Origin: Arsukibacterium perlucidum DSM 18276
GTDB lineage: Bacteria > Pseudomonadota > Gammaproteobacteria > Enterobacterales > Alteromonadaceae
Direction: 5' to 3'
DNA: 64,000 bases
Assembly (NCBI RefSeq): GCF_000382165.1
Contig: NZ_KB907705.1
Span: 1 to 64,000 of the forward strand
The translations under genes and the position numbers were made by a program. This document shows positions 1 through 8,269 of this stretch, one piece after another (positions within the stretch are counted from its first letter, which is position 1; every line of letters starts with the position of its first letter). Below the pieces are notes generated by a model. It made no database searches. It was not told the DNA's origin and saw only the letters and a list, made by a program, of their open reading frames with translations.

Positions 1-240
1 CTGAGCAATTTGGCCTCATTAGTCTTGATATTGCTAGGTGTAGGGCTGACCATAGCCAATCAACAACGCCGATTCCAGGCAAACAGTTATCGTGATAGAC
101 GAGTCTTGTCGTTTCACTCGCTTGGGTTAAGAGCGATGGCCAAACAGGTGATGTTTACAACAGCACAGTGGCGCAACACCTTGTGCCACTGTAAACACTT
201 GCTTAATACGACGAGTTACAACATTGAATGCGGGGACTAA
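1..240 (+). CDS. IS4-family transposase, C-terminal part only
   Basis: The open frame enters from the left edge and ends at 240. It holds a hydrophobic stretch (LASLVLILLGVGLTIA) followed by RRFQANSYRDRRVLSFHSLG. This matches the C-terminal pattern of IS10-like transposases, where a hydrophobic helix precedes a QANTxRHRxVLS motif. The catalytic DDE residues would lie upstream, outside the window. Activity cannot be judged. The identification rests on the C-terminal motif together with the IS10-like terminus at 241-259. Confidence 0.65.
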   Translation: MSNLASLVLILLGVGLTIANQQRRFQANSYRDRRVLSFHSLGLRAMAKQVMFTTAQWRNTLCHCKHLLNTTSYNIECGD

Positions 241-259
241 ATTCGTGGGGATCCCTCAG
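1..259 (+). mobile_element. End of an IS4-family (IS10-type) insertion sequence, cut by the window edge
   Basis: Positions 1-240 code for the C-terminal tail of a transposase. Just after its stop lies a terminus that reads, on the minus strand, CTGAGGGATCCCCACGAAT (241-259). This closely matches the known IS10 end, which begins CTGAGAGATCCCC. The stop codon abuts the terminal repeat, as is usual in compact insertion sequences. The next nine bases (260-268, actcagacc) are the candidate target duplication, but the other end is outside the window so this cannot be checked. The element sits directly downstream of the dciA stop and breaks no gene visible here. Confidence 0.7.
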
Positions 260-277
260 ACTCAGACCCCTTTTAGG

Positions 278-742
278 TTATTTGGCGAGGAGTCGGGCTA
301 ATGCTTGTTTTACCTTGTCGTCGCTGTGTTCCAGTGCTTGTTGCAGCGAGGCGCGGGCGCTATCCGATAAGTTGTGTTGTTTAGGATTAGCCGCTGCTTT
401 GGCCGGAGTTTTTACCGCAGGGCGGGTAATCTGGCCGTGCGGTGATACCTCAATATCGATTCCGGCTAAATCAGGCAAGATTTTTTGCCTGAAATTGTCT
501 AGAATGGCATCGCGCTGCATCTTTAACCGGTTAGCCCAGCCTGGCGATTGACATAAAATAACCGCCCGCCCGGCATTAATGCTCGACACCTGGCAAAAAC
601 TCAGGTGCTCCAGCTGTAAAATATGGCATAACTCGGTATTTAATTTGCGAACAAGTTCATACTGTTGCTGCATGGTTGCCAGAGAGCTCTGGCCAAACAG
701 CTTGGTTAAATCTTCGGGTTTATGGCTATAGCGTTTCATCAA
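278..742 (-). CDS. dciA: DciA-type replicative helicase loader (DUF721)
   Basis: This 154-residue protein has the DUF721 fold region at about residues 10-100 (KRYSHKPEDLTKLF, VILCQSPGWANRLKMQ), followed by an Ala/Lys/Pro-rich linker and a short helical tail rich in Ala, Leu and Lys. DciA proteins load or stimulate the DnaB replicative helicase in bacteria that lack DnaC. DUF721 genes commonly neighbour lpxC and secA in gammaproteobacteria, which fits this position beside divergent secA. The gene ends 18 bases from the IS terminus, so its old downstream neighbour has been displaced. The loader role is family knowledge, not visible in this sequence alone. Confidence 0.8.
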   Translation of the reverse strand: MMKRYSHKPEDLTKLFGQSSLATMQQQYELVRKLNTELCHILQLEHLSFCQVSSINAGRAVILCQSPGWANRLKMQRDAILDNFRQKILPDLAGIDIEVSPHGQITRPAVKTPAKAAANPKQHNLSDSARASLQQALEHSDDKVKQALARLLAK

Positions 743-818
743 CAGCTTACTTAACTGGCTTATCAGCAGGCCGGCTAAGTGTAACAGGTTTTATCGGTGC
801 TGCCACAGTTCGCCGGGC

Positions 819-847
819 TTGAAACTCGCCCCGGTTGGCACCATATT
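819..847 (+). promoter_or_regulatory. Possible sigma70 promoter for secA
   Basis: TTGAAA at 819-824 and CATATT at 842-847 are separated by 17 bases in the dciA-secA divergent gap. The -35 matches consensus at five of six positions and the -10 at four of six. Transcription would start near 854, leaving a leader of roughly 95 bases before secA. I see no secM-like open frame or arrest motif in this leader. Confidence 0.3.
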
Positions 848-950
848 CTGCCAATAGCCGCTTTACCGGCAGGCAGTAACCAACAACGACAATAAATAAC
901 TGGCCTTGCCAGGGCTGCAAAGCAGTTTTAACTTAAATGGTATCTGGATA

Positions 951-3686
951 ATGTTTGGAAAATTTTTCGCCAAATTAGTTGGCAGCCGTAATGACCGCTT
1001 CCTGAAGAAACAGCAGAAATATGTGAAGCAAATTAATGCCCTGGAAGCCGAATACCAGGCCTTATCCGATGAAGCCTTAAAGCAAAAAACCGCTGAGTTT
1101 AAACAGCGGGTGCAGCAGGGCGCTACGCTGGAAGATATTCTGCCCGAAGCGTTTGCCACGGTACGTGAAGCCAGTACCCGGGTATTCAAAATGCGCCACT
1201 TCGATGTGCAGTTGCTGGGCGGTATTGTGCTGCACCAGGGCCGTATTTCTGAAATGCGTACCGGTGAAGGTAAAACGCTTACCGCCACCTTACCGGCCTA
1301 CCTGAACGCATTAAGCGGTAAAAGCGTCCACGTTATTACCGTTAACGACTATCTGGCGCGGCGTGATGCTGAAACTAACGAGCCGTTGTTCAGCTTCCTG
1401 GGCTTAACCGTTGGCGTTAACGTGCCGGGTTTGGCTCATCAGGCCAAACAACAGGCGTATCAGGCTGACATAACTTACGGTACCAATAACGAATTTGGTT
1501 TCGACTATTTGCGCGACAACATGGCGTTTTCGCCGCAAGACCGGGTGCAGCGCGATCTGGCCTTTGCCATTATCGATGAAGTTGACTCTATCTTAATTGA
1601 CGAAGCCCGTACCCCGCTTATTATCTCTGGTCCGGCCGAAGACAGCTCAGAGCTGTACAAAAAAATTAATGTGCTGGTGCCACAGCTGGAAAAACAGGAA
1701 AAAGAAGACGAAGAGGGTAACCACGGTGATGGTCACTTTACCGTCGATGAAAAAGCCCGCCAGGTATATTTAACCGAGCAGGGCCAGCTTAAAGTTGAAG
1801 ATATGCTGCGCGAAGCTGGCATGCTTAGCGAAGAAGAAACCCTGTTCTCTGCTGCCAATATTACCCTGTTGCACCATGTTTACGCCGCACTGCGGGCACA
1901 CCAGTTGTTTAAGCGCGACGTTGACTACGTAGTGAAAAACGGTGAAATTGTTATCGTCGATGAGCACACCGGTCGTACTATGGAAGGCCGGCGCTGGTCT
2001 GAAGGTTTGCACCAGGCAGTAGAAGCCAAAGAAGGGGTGCGTATTCAGAACGAAAACCAGACCCTGGCTTCTATCACCTTCCAGAACTATTTCCGCTTAT
2101 ACAATAAACTGGCCGGTATGACAGGTACCGCCGATACTGAAGCCTTTGAATTCCAGCAAATTTATGGCCTGGAAACCATTGTAGTGCCAACCAACCGCCC
2201 TATGGTGCGTAACGATATGGCCGACCTGGTGTACTTAACCGCTGAAGATAAGTACAACGCCATTATTGAAGACATTATTAAAGCCCGCGACGCCAAACGA
2301 CCGGTGCTGGTGGGTACCGCCTCTATCGAAAGCTCCGAGTACCTGTCTGGTTTATTAAATAAAGCCAAAATTAAACATCAGGTGTTAAACGCCAAGTTTC
2401 ACGCCAACGAAGCGCAAATTATTGCTGATGCCGGCCGGGCCGGTACCGTTACTATTGCCACCAATATGGCCGGCCGGGGTACCGATATCGTCTTGGGCGG
2501 CAGCTTACAATCAGAAATAGCGGCGCTGGAGGATAAAACCGCCGACGCCATAGCGAAACTTACTGCTGACTGGCAAGTGCGCCACGATGAAGTTATAGCC
2601 GCTGGTGGTTTACATATTATTGGTACCGAGCGTCACGAATCGCGGCGCATCGATAACCAGCTGCGAGGCCGGTCAGGCCGGCAGGGTGATCCGGGTTCAT
2701 CACGTTTTTATCTGTCGCTGGACGATGCCTTAATGCGTATTTTTGCCTCAGACCGGATGGCCGGCATGATGCGCCGCTTAGGCATGGAAAAGGGCGAAGC
2801 CATTGAACACCCATGGGTTAGCCGTGCTATAGAAAACGCCCAGCGCAAAGTAGAAGCCCGCAACTTTGATATTCGTAAGCAGTTGCTGGAATTCGATGAC
2901 GTTGCCAACGACCAGCGTAAAGTGGTGTACGAACAGCGTAACGAACTGCTGGATGCTACCGACATCAGCGAAACGGTCAGTGCCATTCGCGAAGACGTAG
3001 TAGACTCAGTGATCAGCCAGTATATTCCGCCGCAATCCTTAGATGAAATGTGGGATATCCCGGGCTTAGAGCAGCGCTTAAAAGCGGATTTCGCGCTGGA
3101 ACTGCCGGTAAGCAAATGGCTGGCTGATGATAAAAAGCTGTTTGAAGAAAAACTGCGCGATAAAATTCAGCAGCAATTTAACGAAGGCTATAAGCATAAA
3201 GAGCAAATGGTTGGGGTAGAGGTATTACGCCAGTTTGAAAAAGCCATTATGCTGCAAAGCCTCGACACTCACTGGAAAGAACATTTAGCCGCAATGGATC
3301 ACCTGCGCCAGGGTATCAACCTGCGCGGTTACGCCCAGAAAAACCCGAAACAGGAATACAAGCGCGAAGCCTTTGAACTGTTCTCTAATATGCTGGACGA
3401 GCTGAAAACAGACGTTATCGGCATTTTAAGCCGGGTGCAGGTTAAAGCCGCAGAAGATGTGGAAGCAGTAGAAGAGCAGCGCCGCAAGGCCGATGCTGTA
3501 CCACATAGCTATCAGCATCCTGAAGCGGGCCAGATGGGCGGCGCCGCACCAGCACAGGCCGCGGCAGCTGGCGCTAACGCCATGCCAACTCCGGTGGTAC
3601 GCGACGGCGATAAAGTAGGCCGTAACGACCCATGCCCATGTGGCTCAGGTAAAAAATATAAACAGTGCCATGGCAAACTCAGCTAA
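951..3686 (+). CDS. secA: Preprotein translocase ATPase SecA
   Basis: SecA is the motor that pushes unfolded preproteins through SecYEG at the inner membrane. The start at 951 gives [18 protein letters not shown], which aligns with the E. coli N-terminus; the frame itself opens 15 codons earlier without similarity. Visible motifs are Walker A MRTGEGKT at residues 102-109, a [13 protein letters not shown] Walker B region near 210, and [10 protein letters not shown] in the second nucleotide-binding fold. An Ala/Pro-rich linker precedes a C-terminal zinc-binding SEC-C tail with [13 protein letters not shown], which contacts SecB and ribosomes. At 911 residues it is of normal length. mutT overlaps its 3' end. 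Confidence 0.97.
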   Translation: MFGKFFAKLVGSRNDRFLKKQQKYVKQINALEAEYQALSDEALKQKTAEFKQRVQQGATLEDILPEAFATVREASTRVFKMRHFDVQLLGGIVLHQGRISEMRTGEGKTLTATLPAYLNALSGKSVHVITVNDYLARRDAETNEPLFSFLGLTVGVNVPGLAHQAKQQAYQADITYGTNNEFGFDYLRDNMAFSPQDRVQRDLAFAIIDEVDSILIDEARTPLIISGPAEDSSELYKKINVLVPQLEKQEKEDEEGNHGDGHFTVDEKARQVYLTEQGQLKVEDMLREAGMLSEEETLFSAANITLLHHVYAALRAHQLFKRDVDYVVKNGEIVIVDEHTGRTMEGRRWSEGLHQAVEAKEGVRIQNENQTLASITFQNYFRLYNKLAGMTGTADTEAFEFQQIYGLETIVVPTNRPMVRNDMADLVYLTAEDKYNAIIEDIIKARDAKRPVLVGTASIESSEYLSGLLNKAKIKHQVLNAKFHANEAQIIADAGRAGTVTIATNMAGRGTDIVLGGSLQSEIAALEDKTADAIAKLTADWQVRHDEVIAAGGLHIIGTERHESRRIDNQLRGRSGRQGDPGSSRFYLSLDDALMRIFASDRMAGMMRRLGMEKGEAIEHPWVSRAIENAQRKVEARNFDIRKQLLEFDDVANDQRKVVYEQRNELLDATDISETVSAIREDVVDSVISQYIPPQSLDEMWDIPGLEQRLKADFALELPVSKWLADDKKLFEEKLRDKIQQQFNEGYKHKEQMVGVEVLRQFEKAIMLQSLDTHWKEHLAAMDHLRQGINLRGYAQKNPKQEYKREAFELFSNMLDELKTDVIGILSRVQVKAAEDVEAVEEQRRKADAVPHSYQHPEAGQMGGAAPAQAAAAGANAMPTPVVRDGDKVGRNDPCPCGSGKKYKQCHGKLS

Positions 3687-4164
3687 GCCTGCGGTGGCTA
3701 ATGCAACCCCAGGCCAACAAAACCCACTGCCGCAGTTACATGTGGCAGTGGGGGTTATTCTTAAGCAGCAACAGCGGCAGCAACAAGATCCGCAACAGCA
3801 AGTATTGCTGGCGCTGCGAAGCAGTAAGCAGCATCAGGGTGGCAAATGGGAATTTCCCGGCGGCAAAGTCGAGCAGGCTGAAACCGTGCAAGCTGCGTTG
3901 CATCGCGAGCTAAAAGAAGAACTGGCCATCACGGTAACTGACGCTCAGCCTTTTATGCTGCTCAATTACAGCTACCCTGAGCGACAGGTTAAACTGGATA
4001 TCTGGCTGGTAACCGGGTTCAGTGGTGAACCGGCAGGGCTGGAAGGCCAGCCGCTGCAATGGGTTAATATCAGCGACTTAGCCAACATTACCTTTCCCGA
4101 CGCCAACCAGCCAATAGTTGAACGCTTACAAAAACAGTTTGCCAGGGCGTGCCCTAATTTTTAA
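3670..4164 (+). CDS. mutT: 8-oxo-dGTP diphosphatase MutT (Nudix)
   Basis: The predicted enzyme sanitises the nucleotide pool by hydrolysing 8-oxo-dGTP. A complete Nudix box begins at [18 protein letters not shown] and continues KEELAI; the usual glycine near its end is alanine here. The start at 3670 overlaps the last 17 bases of secA, so translation is probably coupled. Residues 1-30 are a Gln/Asn/Pro-rich extension absent from short MutT proteins, and residues 40-50 are Gln-rich. At 164 residues it is longer than the 129 of E. coli. secA-mutT is a common gammaproteobacterial pair. Its 3' end overlaps the end of convergent yacG by 11 bases. Confidence 0.88.
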   Translation: MANSAKPAVANATPGQQNPLPQLHVAVGVILKQQQRQQQDPQQQVLLALRSSKQHQGGKWEFPGGKVEQAETVQAALHRELKEELAITVTDAQPFMLLNYSYPERQVKLDIWLVTGFSGEPAGLEGQPLQWVNISDLANITFPDANQPIVERLQKQFARACPNF

Positions 4165-4387
4165 AAAACTGATTATCCTGAGCAATAAATTCCTGCTCCA
4201 GCTCTGCCAGATACTCTTCTGATAAATCGGCATCTATCGGTGCTTTATCCGGTATCCGGTGGTTCTCGGCAGCCCAGTCACCTAAATCAATTAATTTGCA
4301 ACGCTCAGAGCAAAATGGCCGGAACGCTGAACTGGCATCCCAGATAACCTTGGTGTCGCAAGTGGGGCATTTAACGGTAGTTGGCAT
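4154..4387 (-). CDS. yacG: DNA gyrase inhibitor YacG (zinc protein)
   Basis: This 77-residue zinc protein has the family pattern CPTC near residues 7-10 and CSERC near 26-30, followed by [13 protein letters not shown], a signature of YacG. The family binds GyrB and blocks DNA binding by gyrase. I chose the start at 4387 ([10 protein letters not shown]) rather than the longer upstream frame because it fits family length. It lies in the minus-strand order pilB-pilC-pilD-coaE-zapD-yacG and its stop overlaps the end of mutT. Confidence 0.9.
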   Translation of the reverse strand: MPTTVKCPTCDTKVIWDASSAFRPFCSERCKLIDLGDWAAENHRIPDKAPIDADLSEEYLAELEQEFIAQDNQFFKN

Positions 4388-4395
4388 AAGAATCC

Positions 4396-5151
4396 TTAAC
4401 AACAAGCCAGTTGAAATTGCTGTGATTTAGCGGCTGCGCTGCGGGCGCTGTCGGCATCCAGTTGCATAAAGCGAATAGCATAGCGGTACTTATTGCCACT
4501 AACAGTGGGGTAGGTGCCTTCGCCGGCCGGGTACTTAATCCGCAGCAATTCATACTGCTCAGCATTTTGCTGGTAAAACCCATTGTCGGCCAGCACATCC
4601 TGGTAATGGCTGCGCTCCCTTATAAAGGTTAATACATAACTAATAGCCTGCTCTGCCAGTGCCACCTGCTGCAGCCAGTCTTCTGCCTGCGCCTGGCGCT
4701 CGGCCAGCGGCAAACTAAACCAGTATTGCAGCTGCGGTATATCAAAGTAACAGCAACCACCTGGAATGCTAAAGCGCTGGCGCAGCGGCGCTAAAAAGTT
4801 ATCGTCTTTCAGGCCGCCGAGTAACTTGCCACTGCGTAGCAGCTCAGACTGCATCCGCACAGCGGCCTGCAGCATAGTTTGTAATTTAGTATCCGACACC
4901 GACGGATGCTGCGACCACACTACCAACTGGCTTTCACAGCGTTCAATATCTTTAATTAAATCGGGCCGCACATCATTGCGGTCCATTACTTCAATTAACG
5001 CAAACAGGCTGGTAAAAAAACTTTGCTGCTGGTTTTCATCGGCCAGTGCCAACTGGCTCTGTACCTGCCGGAATAAAAACTCCAGCCGCAAATAAGTGCG
5101 GATTTTCTCGTTAAGCGGATGCTCGTAAATAATGTCGGTGGTGTTCGTCAT
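4396..5151 (-). CDS. zapD: Cell division protein ZapD
   Basis: ZapD bundles FtsZ filaments at the division ring. The 251-residue sequence shows family features: [20 protein letters not shown] at residues 7-26, the [15 protein letters not shown] block, and [13 protein letters not shown] in the C-terminal beta region. Length is normal. yacG starts 8 bases beyond its stop, so the two genes are probably cotranscribed. The C-terminus ends in CC after an Ala-rich stretch. Family assignment is secure by motif and by its position between coaE and yacG. Confidence 0.93.
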   Translation of the reverse strand: MTNTTDIIYEHPLNEKIRTYLRLEFLFRQVQSQLALADENQQQSFFTSLFALIEVMDRNDVRPDLIKDIERCESQLVVWSQHPSVSDTKLQTMLQAAVRMQSELLRSGKLLGGLKDDNFLAPLRQRFSIPGGCCYFDIPQLQYWFSLPLAERQAQAEDWLQQVALAEQAISYVLTFIRERSHYQDVLADNGFYQQNAEQYELLRIKYPAGEGTYPTVSGNKYRYAIRFMQLDADSARSAAAKSQQFQLACC

Positions 5152-5240
5152 AAGAACAATTGGCCTGTTTTAAACTTAACCGAACCTGCGCGCCCGGTTA
5201 TCTTTGCATGTACTTGTCGATCCTGCGCCAGCTTTACATT

Positions 5241-5310
5241 CTTTGCCAAATCTAAACTCTTTGCCAAATTTTAACGCTTTGCCAAATCTTAACGCTTTGC
5301 CAAATCTAAA
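5241..5310. repeat. Four tandem 18-bp repeats spanning the coaE stop codon
   Basis: Units of 18 bases start at 5241, 5259, 5277 and 5295, each carrying CTTTGCCAAAT. Read on the coaE strand, each unit is six codons around GAT TTG GCA AAG. The unit at 5295 encodes residues near the coaE C-terminus, and the next two units begin with TAA in frame. The tandem therefore duplicates the last codons and the stop. See the finding for this locus. Confidence 0.85.
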
Positions 5311-5984
5311 TAGCGCTGATGTAACTGCAAAACCTGCTGCTGCAGCATAGCGGTGTCGCCGCCGCTGGCAAAATCAGTATTGTTATCAATAATATCATCA
5401 GCTAAGGCTAAGCGCTCAGGCCGGCTGATCTGGCTGGCAATAATCGCCTGCACCTGCTCTGCACTGGCCCCCGCACTTACCCCATCGCGGCTTAGAGTAC
5501 GGCTTAGCTGGTTTCGTTCAGTAATATCTACCACTAATACCCGGTTAACCAGGCTATTCAGCTTATTTTCCAGCAGCAGCGGCGCAATTAACAGCACATA
5601 AGGCGCCGGCGGCAGCTGTGCTAACTGGCTTAACATTTCGGTACGAATGGCCGGGTGCATTACGCTATCCAGCCACTGTTTTGCTGTCGGGTCGTTAAAT
5701 ATTAACTGGCGTAGCAACGGCCGGTTTAGGGTGTGTTCCGCAGTTAACAGCTGTGACCCGAAATGGGCCGTTATTTTTGCCAGTAACGGGCTGCCTTTAG
5801 CCACTATTTGCCGCGCTACTATATCGGCATCTACCGAGGGGATCCCAAGCTGGTTAAACAAGCGGGCTACGGTCGACTTACCCGAACCAATACCGCCGGT
5901 TAAACCAACAATAAAGCGCTGCTTACTGTTCTGGGAGCTGCTGGCCGGGGTGCTGCTATCAGCCACTTTCTTAATAAGGCCCAA
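5289..5984 (-). CDS. coaE: Dephospho-CoA kinase
   Basis: CoaE phosphorylates dephospho-CoA in the last step of coenzyme A synthesis. The P-loop GLTGGIGSGKST lies near residues 27-38, followed by DADIVAR and the lid region SRDGVS. The protein has 231 residues, slightly longer than the roughly 205 of E. coli, because of a Ser/Thr-rich N-terminal extension of about 20 residues. That extension overlaps the last 14 bases of pilD, so translational coupling is likely. Its extreme C-terminus (YLDLAKR) lies within an 18-bp tandem repeat. Confidence 0.93.
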   Translation of the reverse strand: MGLIKKVADSSTPASSSQNSKQRFIVGLTGGIGSGKSTVARLFNQLGIPSVDADIVARQIVAKGSPLLAKITAHFGSQLLTAEHTLNRPLLRQLIFNDPTAKQWLDSVMHPAIRTEMLSQLAQLPPAPYVLLIAPLLLENKLNSLVNRVLVVDITERNQLSRTLSRDGVSAGASAEQVQAIIASQISRPERLALADDIIDNNTDFASGGDTAMLQQQVLQLHQRYLDLAKR

Positions 5985-6876
5985 GGTAGTTTAAATAGGC
6001 GTTGGTAAGTTGTTCACCCCATAGTAAGGCAATAAAACCGGCTGCGGCAATGTAAGGGCCAAACGGTATCGGCGTGGCCTTATCGCGGCCCTGAATAGCC
6101 AGCATGCTGGCACCAATCACCGCACCTACTACCGACGATAATAAAATAATCAGCGGCAGCTGTTGCCAGCCCAGCAGGGCACCAAAAATCGCCAGCAGTT
6201 TAAAATCGCCATAGCCCATGCCTTCCTTACCGGTTAGCAGTTTAAAGCCCCAGTACACCAGCCATAAACTCAGGTAACCGGCAGCGGCGCCAATAATAGC
6301 TTGTGAAGAATTAACTAAGGCTGAATCAGTCAGGCTAAATACCAGGGCCAGCCATAGCAGCGGCAGGGTAAGGCTGTCGGGTAACAGCATGGTATCAATA
6401 TCAATAAAGCTAAGCGCTATTAAGCCCCAGGTGAAAAAAATCAGCACCAGCGCCAGCATGCCAAAGCCATATTGCCAGGCCACCAGGCCCGACATCACCG
6501 CCGTTAGCGCTTCTACCGCCGGGTAGCGGCTGCTTATGGGGGTTTTGCAATGGCGGCAGCGGCCTTTTAATAACAACCAGCTAATTACCGGAATATTATC
6601 GCGCGCCGCTATTGGTGTATTACATTTCGGGCAAGCCGAGCGCGGTACCGCCAGGTTAAAGCGCTCCGGCGTCGTCGTATTGGCCGTAGCGGAAGCAGCA
6701 GCGCTCGCATCCGGTTGAAAATACGCCTGATACTCCTGCTGCCATTCCCGCTCCATCATTTTCGGCAGCCGGTACACCAGCACATTTAAAAAGCTGCCAA
6801 TCAGTAAACTAACCAGCACCACTAAGCTGATAAACAGGCCGTTATGCTGGCCTAAATAGCTGGCGACCTCGGCCAT
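5971..6876 (-). CDS. pilD: Type IV prepilin peptidase / N-methyltransferase
   Basis: PilD cleaves the leader of type IV prepilins and methylates the new N-terminal phenylalanine. The 301-residue protein has a first membrane helix, then a cytoplasmic domain with two CxxC pairs (CPKC and CRHC) that bind zinc. Several membrane helices follow, with the second catalytic aspartate in MGYGDFKLL. It follows pilC with a TAATG junction and precedes coaE, the usual pilBCD-coaE order. An Ala/Thr-rich insertion (about residues 50-70) lies before the zinc domain. Confidence 0.95.
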   Translation of the reverse strand: MAEVASYLGQHNGLFISLVVLVSLLIGSFLNVLVYRLPKMMEREWQQEYQAYFQPDASAAASATANTTTPERFNLAVPRSACPKCNTPIAARDNIPVISWLLLKGRCRHCKTPISSRYPAVEALTAVMSGLVAWQYGFGMLALVLIFFTWGLIALSFIDIDTMLLPDSLTLPLLWLALVFSLTDSALVNSSQAIIGAAAGYLSLWLVYWGFKLLTGKEGMGYGDFKLLAIFGALLGWQQLPLIILLSSVVGAVIGASMLAIQGRDKATPIPFGPYIAAAGFIALLWGEQLTNAYLNYLGPY

Positions 6877-8105
6877 TATACAATCGCGCCCATAGCAAAT
6901 ATCGGCAGATACATGGCAATAATTAAGCCGCCGATTACCACCCCAAGCACCGCCATAATCATCGGCTCTAACAGTGCCGTTAAGCCATCTACCGCATCAT
7001 CTACTTCCTGCTCATAGATATTGGCTACTTTTTCCAGCATGCCATCCAGGGCACCGGACTCTTCGCCAATCGACACCATTTGCACCACCATTTCCGGAAA
7101 TTGTTTGGTTTGCTTCATCGCCAGATACATCTGAGTACCGGACGATACCTCTTCCCGGATATACATAATGGCATTACGGTATATTTCATTACCGGAAGCG
7201 CCGGCCGCTGATTCTAATGCCTCTATTAACGGTACCCCGGCCGCAAAGGTAGTCGACAGGGTGCGGGCAAAGCGGGCTACCGCCGCTTTATTTAAAATAT
7301 TACCAATAACCGGCGCTTTTAAAATCATGGCATCGGCTCTGGTACGGAATTTTAAACTATTAGCATAGGCTTTTTTCACCACATAACCAAAGGCAATCAG
7401 CCCAAACAATACCACCCACCAGTATTGTTGCATTAATTCGGAAACGCCCAGCACAAACAAGGTAAAGGCGGGTAGCTGAGCGCCAAAGCCGGCAAAAATT
7501 TCGGCAAATTGTGGCACTACAAAAATCAGCAAGATAGAGGTCACAATAGCGGCTACTACTAATACGGCCACCGGGTAAAACATGGCTTTTTTAATTTTCG
7601 ATTTTAGTGCTTCAGCCTTTTCTTTATAAATGGCTATCCGGTCGAAAATCCGGTCCAGCGCACCGGACTGCTCGCCTGATTTTACTAAATCGCAATATAG
7701 CTCATCAAAATACTTCGGGTGCTCGCGCAGCACTTCTGACAGTGGCAAACCGGCCTGAATTTTCACCGAAATTTTCTGCATTAAAGTGCCAAGGCTTTTA
7801 TTGTCAGAACCATTGGCAATTAAGTCGACACTTTGTACCAGCGGTACCCCGGCGCCGAGCATGGTAGCAATCTGGCGGGTTACCACCGCAATATCAGCCG
7901 CAGTTATTTTGCGTTCACTGCTAAACAGTGATTTCGGTTTGCGTTTTACCCGGGACGGGGTGATACCCTGCTGCCGCAACAGGGCTTTAACTTCAGCAAT
8001 ACTATTGCCTTTTAGCTCACCATCGGCTTTTTTACCGCGGCGGTTTACCCCTTTATATTGGTAAATTTCCAGCTCTTTAATTTTAAATTTTTGTGCCTGA
8101 GCCAT
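6876..8105 (-). CDS. pilC: Type IV pilus inner-membrane platform protein PilC
   Basis: PilC is the GspF-family platform in the inner membrane that couples the PilB and PilT motors to pilin assembly. The 409-residue sequence contains two GspF repeats (around residues 75-200 and 275-400), each with the conserved GVPL motif, and long hydrophobic helices. The start gives MAQAQKFKIKELEIYQYKG. Its stop shares one base with the pilD start. A 164-base gap separates it from pilB and contains the heptamer repeat array. Confidence 0.95.
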   Translation of the reverse strand: MAQAQKFKIKELEIYQYKGVNRRGKKADGELKGNSIAEVKALLRQQGITPSRVKRKPKSLFSSERKITAADIAVVTRQIATMLGAGVPLVQSVDLIANGSDNKSLGTLMQKISVKIQAGLPLSEVLREHPKYFDELYCDLVKSGEQSGALDRIFDRIAIYKEKAEALKSKIKKAMFYPVAVLVVAAIVTSILLIFVVPQFAEIFAGFGAQLPAFTLFVLGVSELMQQYWWVVLFGLIAFGYVVKKAYANSLKFRTRADAMILKAPVIGNILNKAAVARFARTLSTTFAAGVPLIEALESAAGASGNEIYRNAIMYIREEVSSGTQMYLAMKQTKQFPEMVVQMVSIGEESGALDGMLEKVANIYEQEVDDAVDGLTALLEPMIMAVLGVVIGGLIIAMYLPIFAMGAIV

Positions 8106-8182
8106 ACTGTTTATCCTGTTGTGGCGTTATTGCGCCCAATGTTAAATTCAGCTTATTAGGTATTCGGTCGCCGAAGAAAAAT

Positions 8183-8259
8183 GTCACTTGTCACTTGTCA
8201 CTTGTCACTTGTCACTTGTCACCCGTCACCCGTCACCTGTCACCCGTCACCTGTTACCT
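8183..8259. repeat. Eleven tandem heptamers between pilB and pilC
   Basis: The plus strand carries five exact GTCACTT units (8183-8217) followed by six units of the form GTCACCC, GTCACCT or GTTACCT (8218-8259), with a 7-base period throughout. The array sits in the intergenic space between the pilB stop at 8270 and the pilC start at 8105. It is not part of any recognised coding region. Confidence 0.92.
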
Positions 8260-8269
8260 GTCGCAAGAG

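Noticed and set aside
743-950. Possible secM gene upstream of secA
   Set aside because: No open frame with a signal peptide or the arrest motif is present in the 208-base gap.
863-1288. 141-codon minus-strand frame inside secA
   Set aside because: It mirrors the secA coding frame and has no family motifs. Many other long frames across the window are the same kind of shadow.
3670-3900. Frameshift or extra domain in mutT from its long Gln-rich N-terminus
   Set aside because: The frame is continuous and the Nudix box is intact; Gln-rich linkers are frequent in this genome.
8183-8259. CRISPR array from the heptamer repeats
   Set aside because: The units are 7 bases and contiguous, with no spacers and no cas genes.
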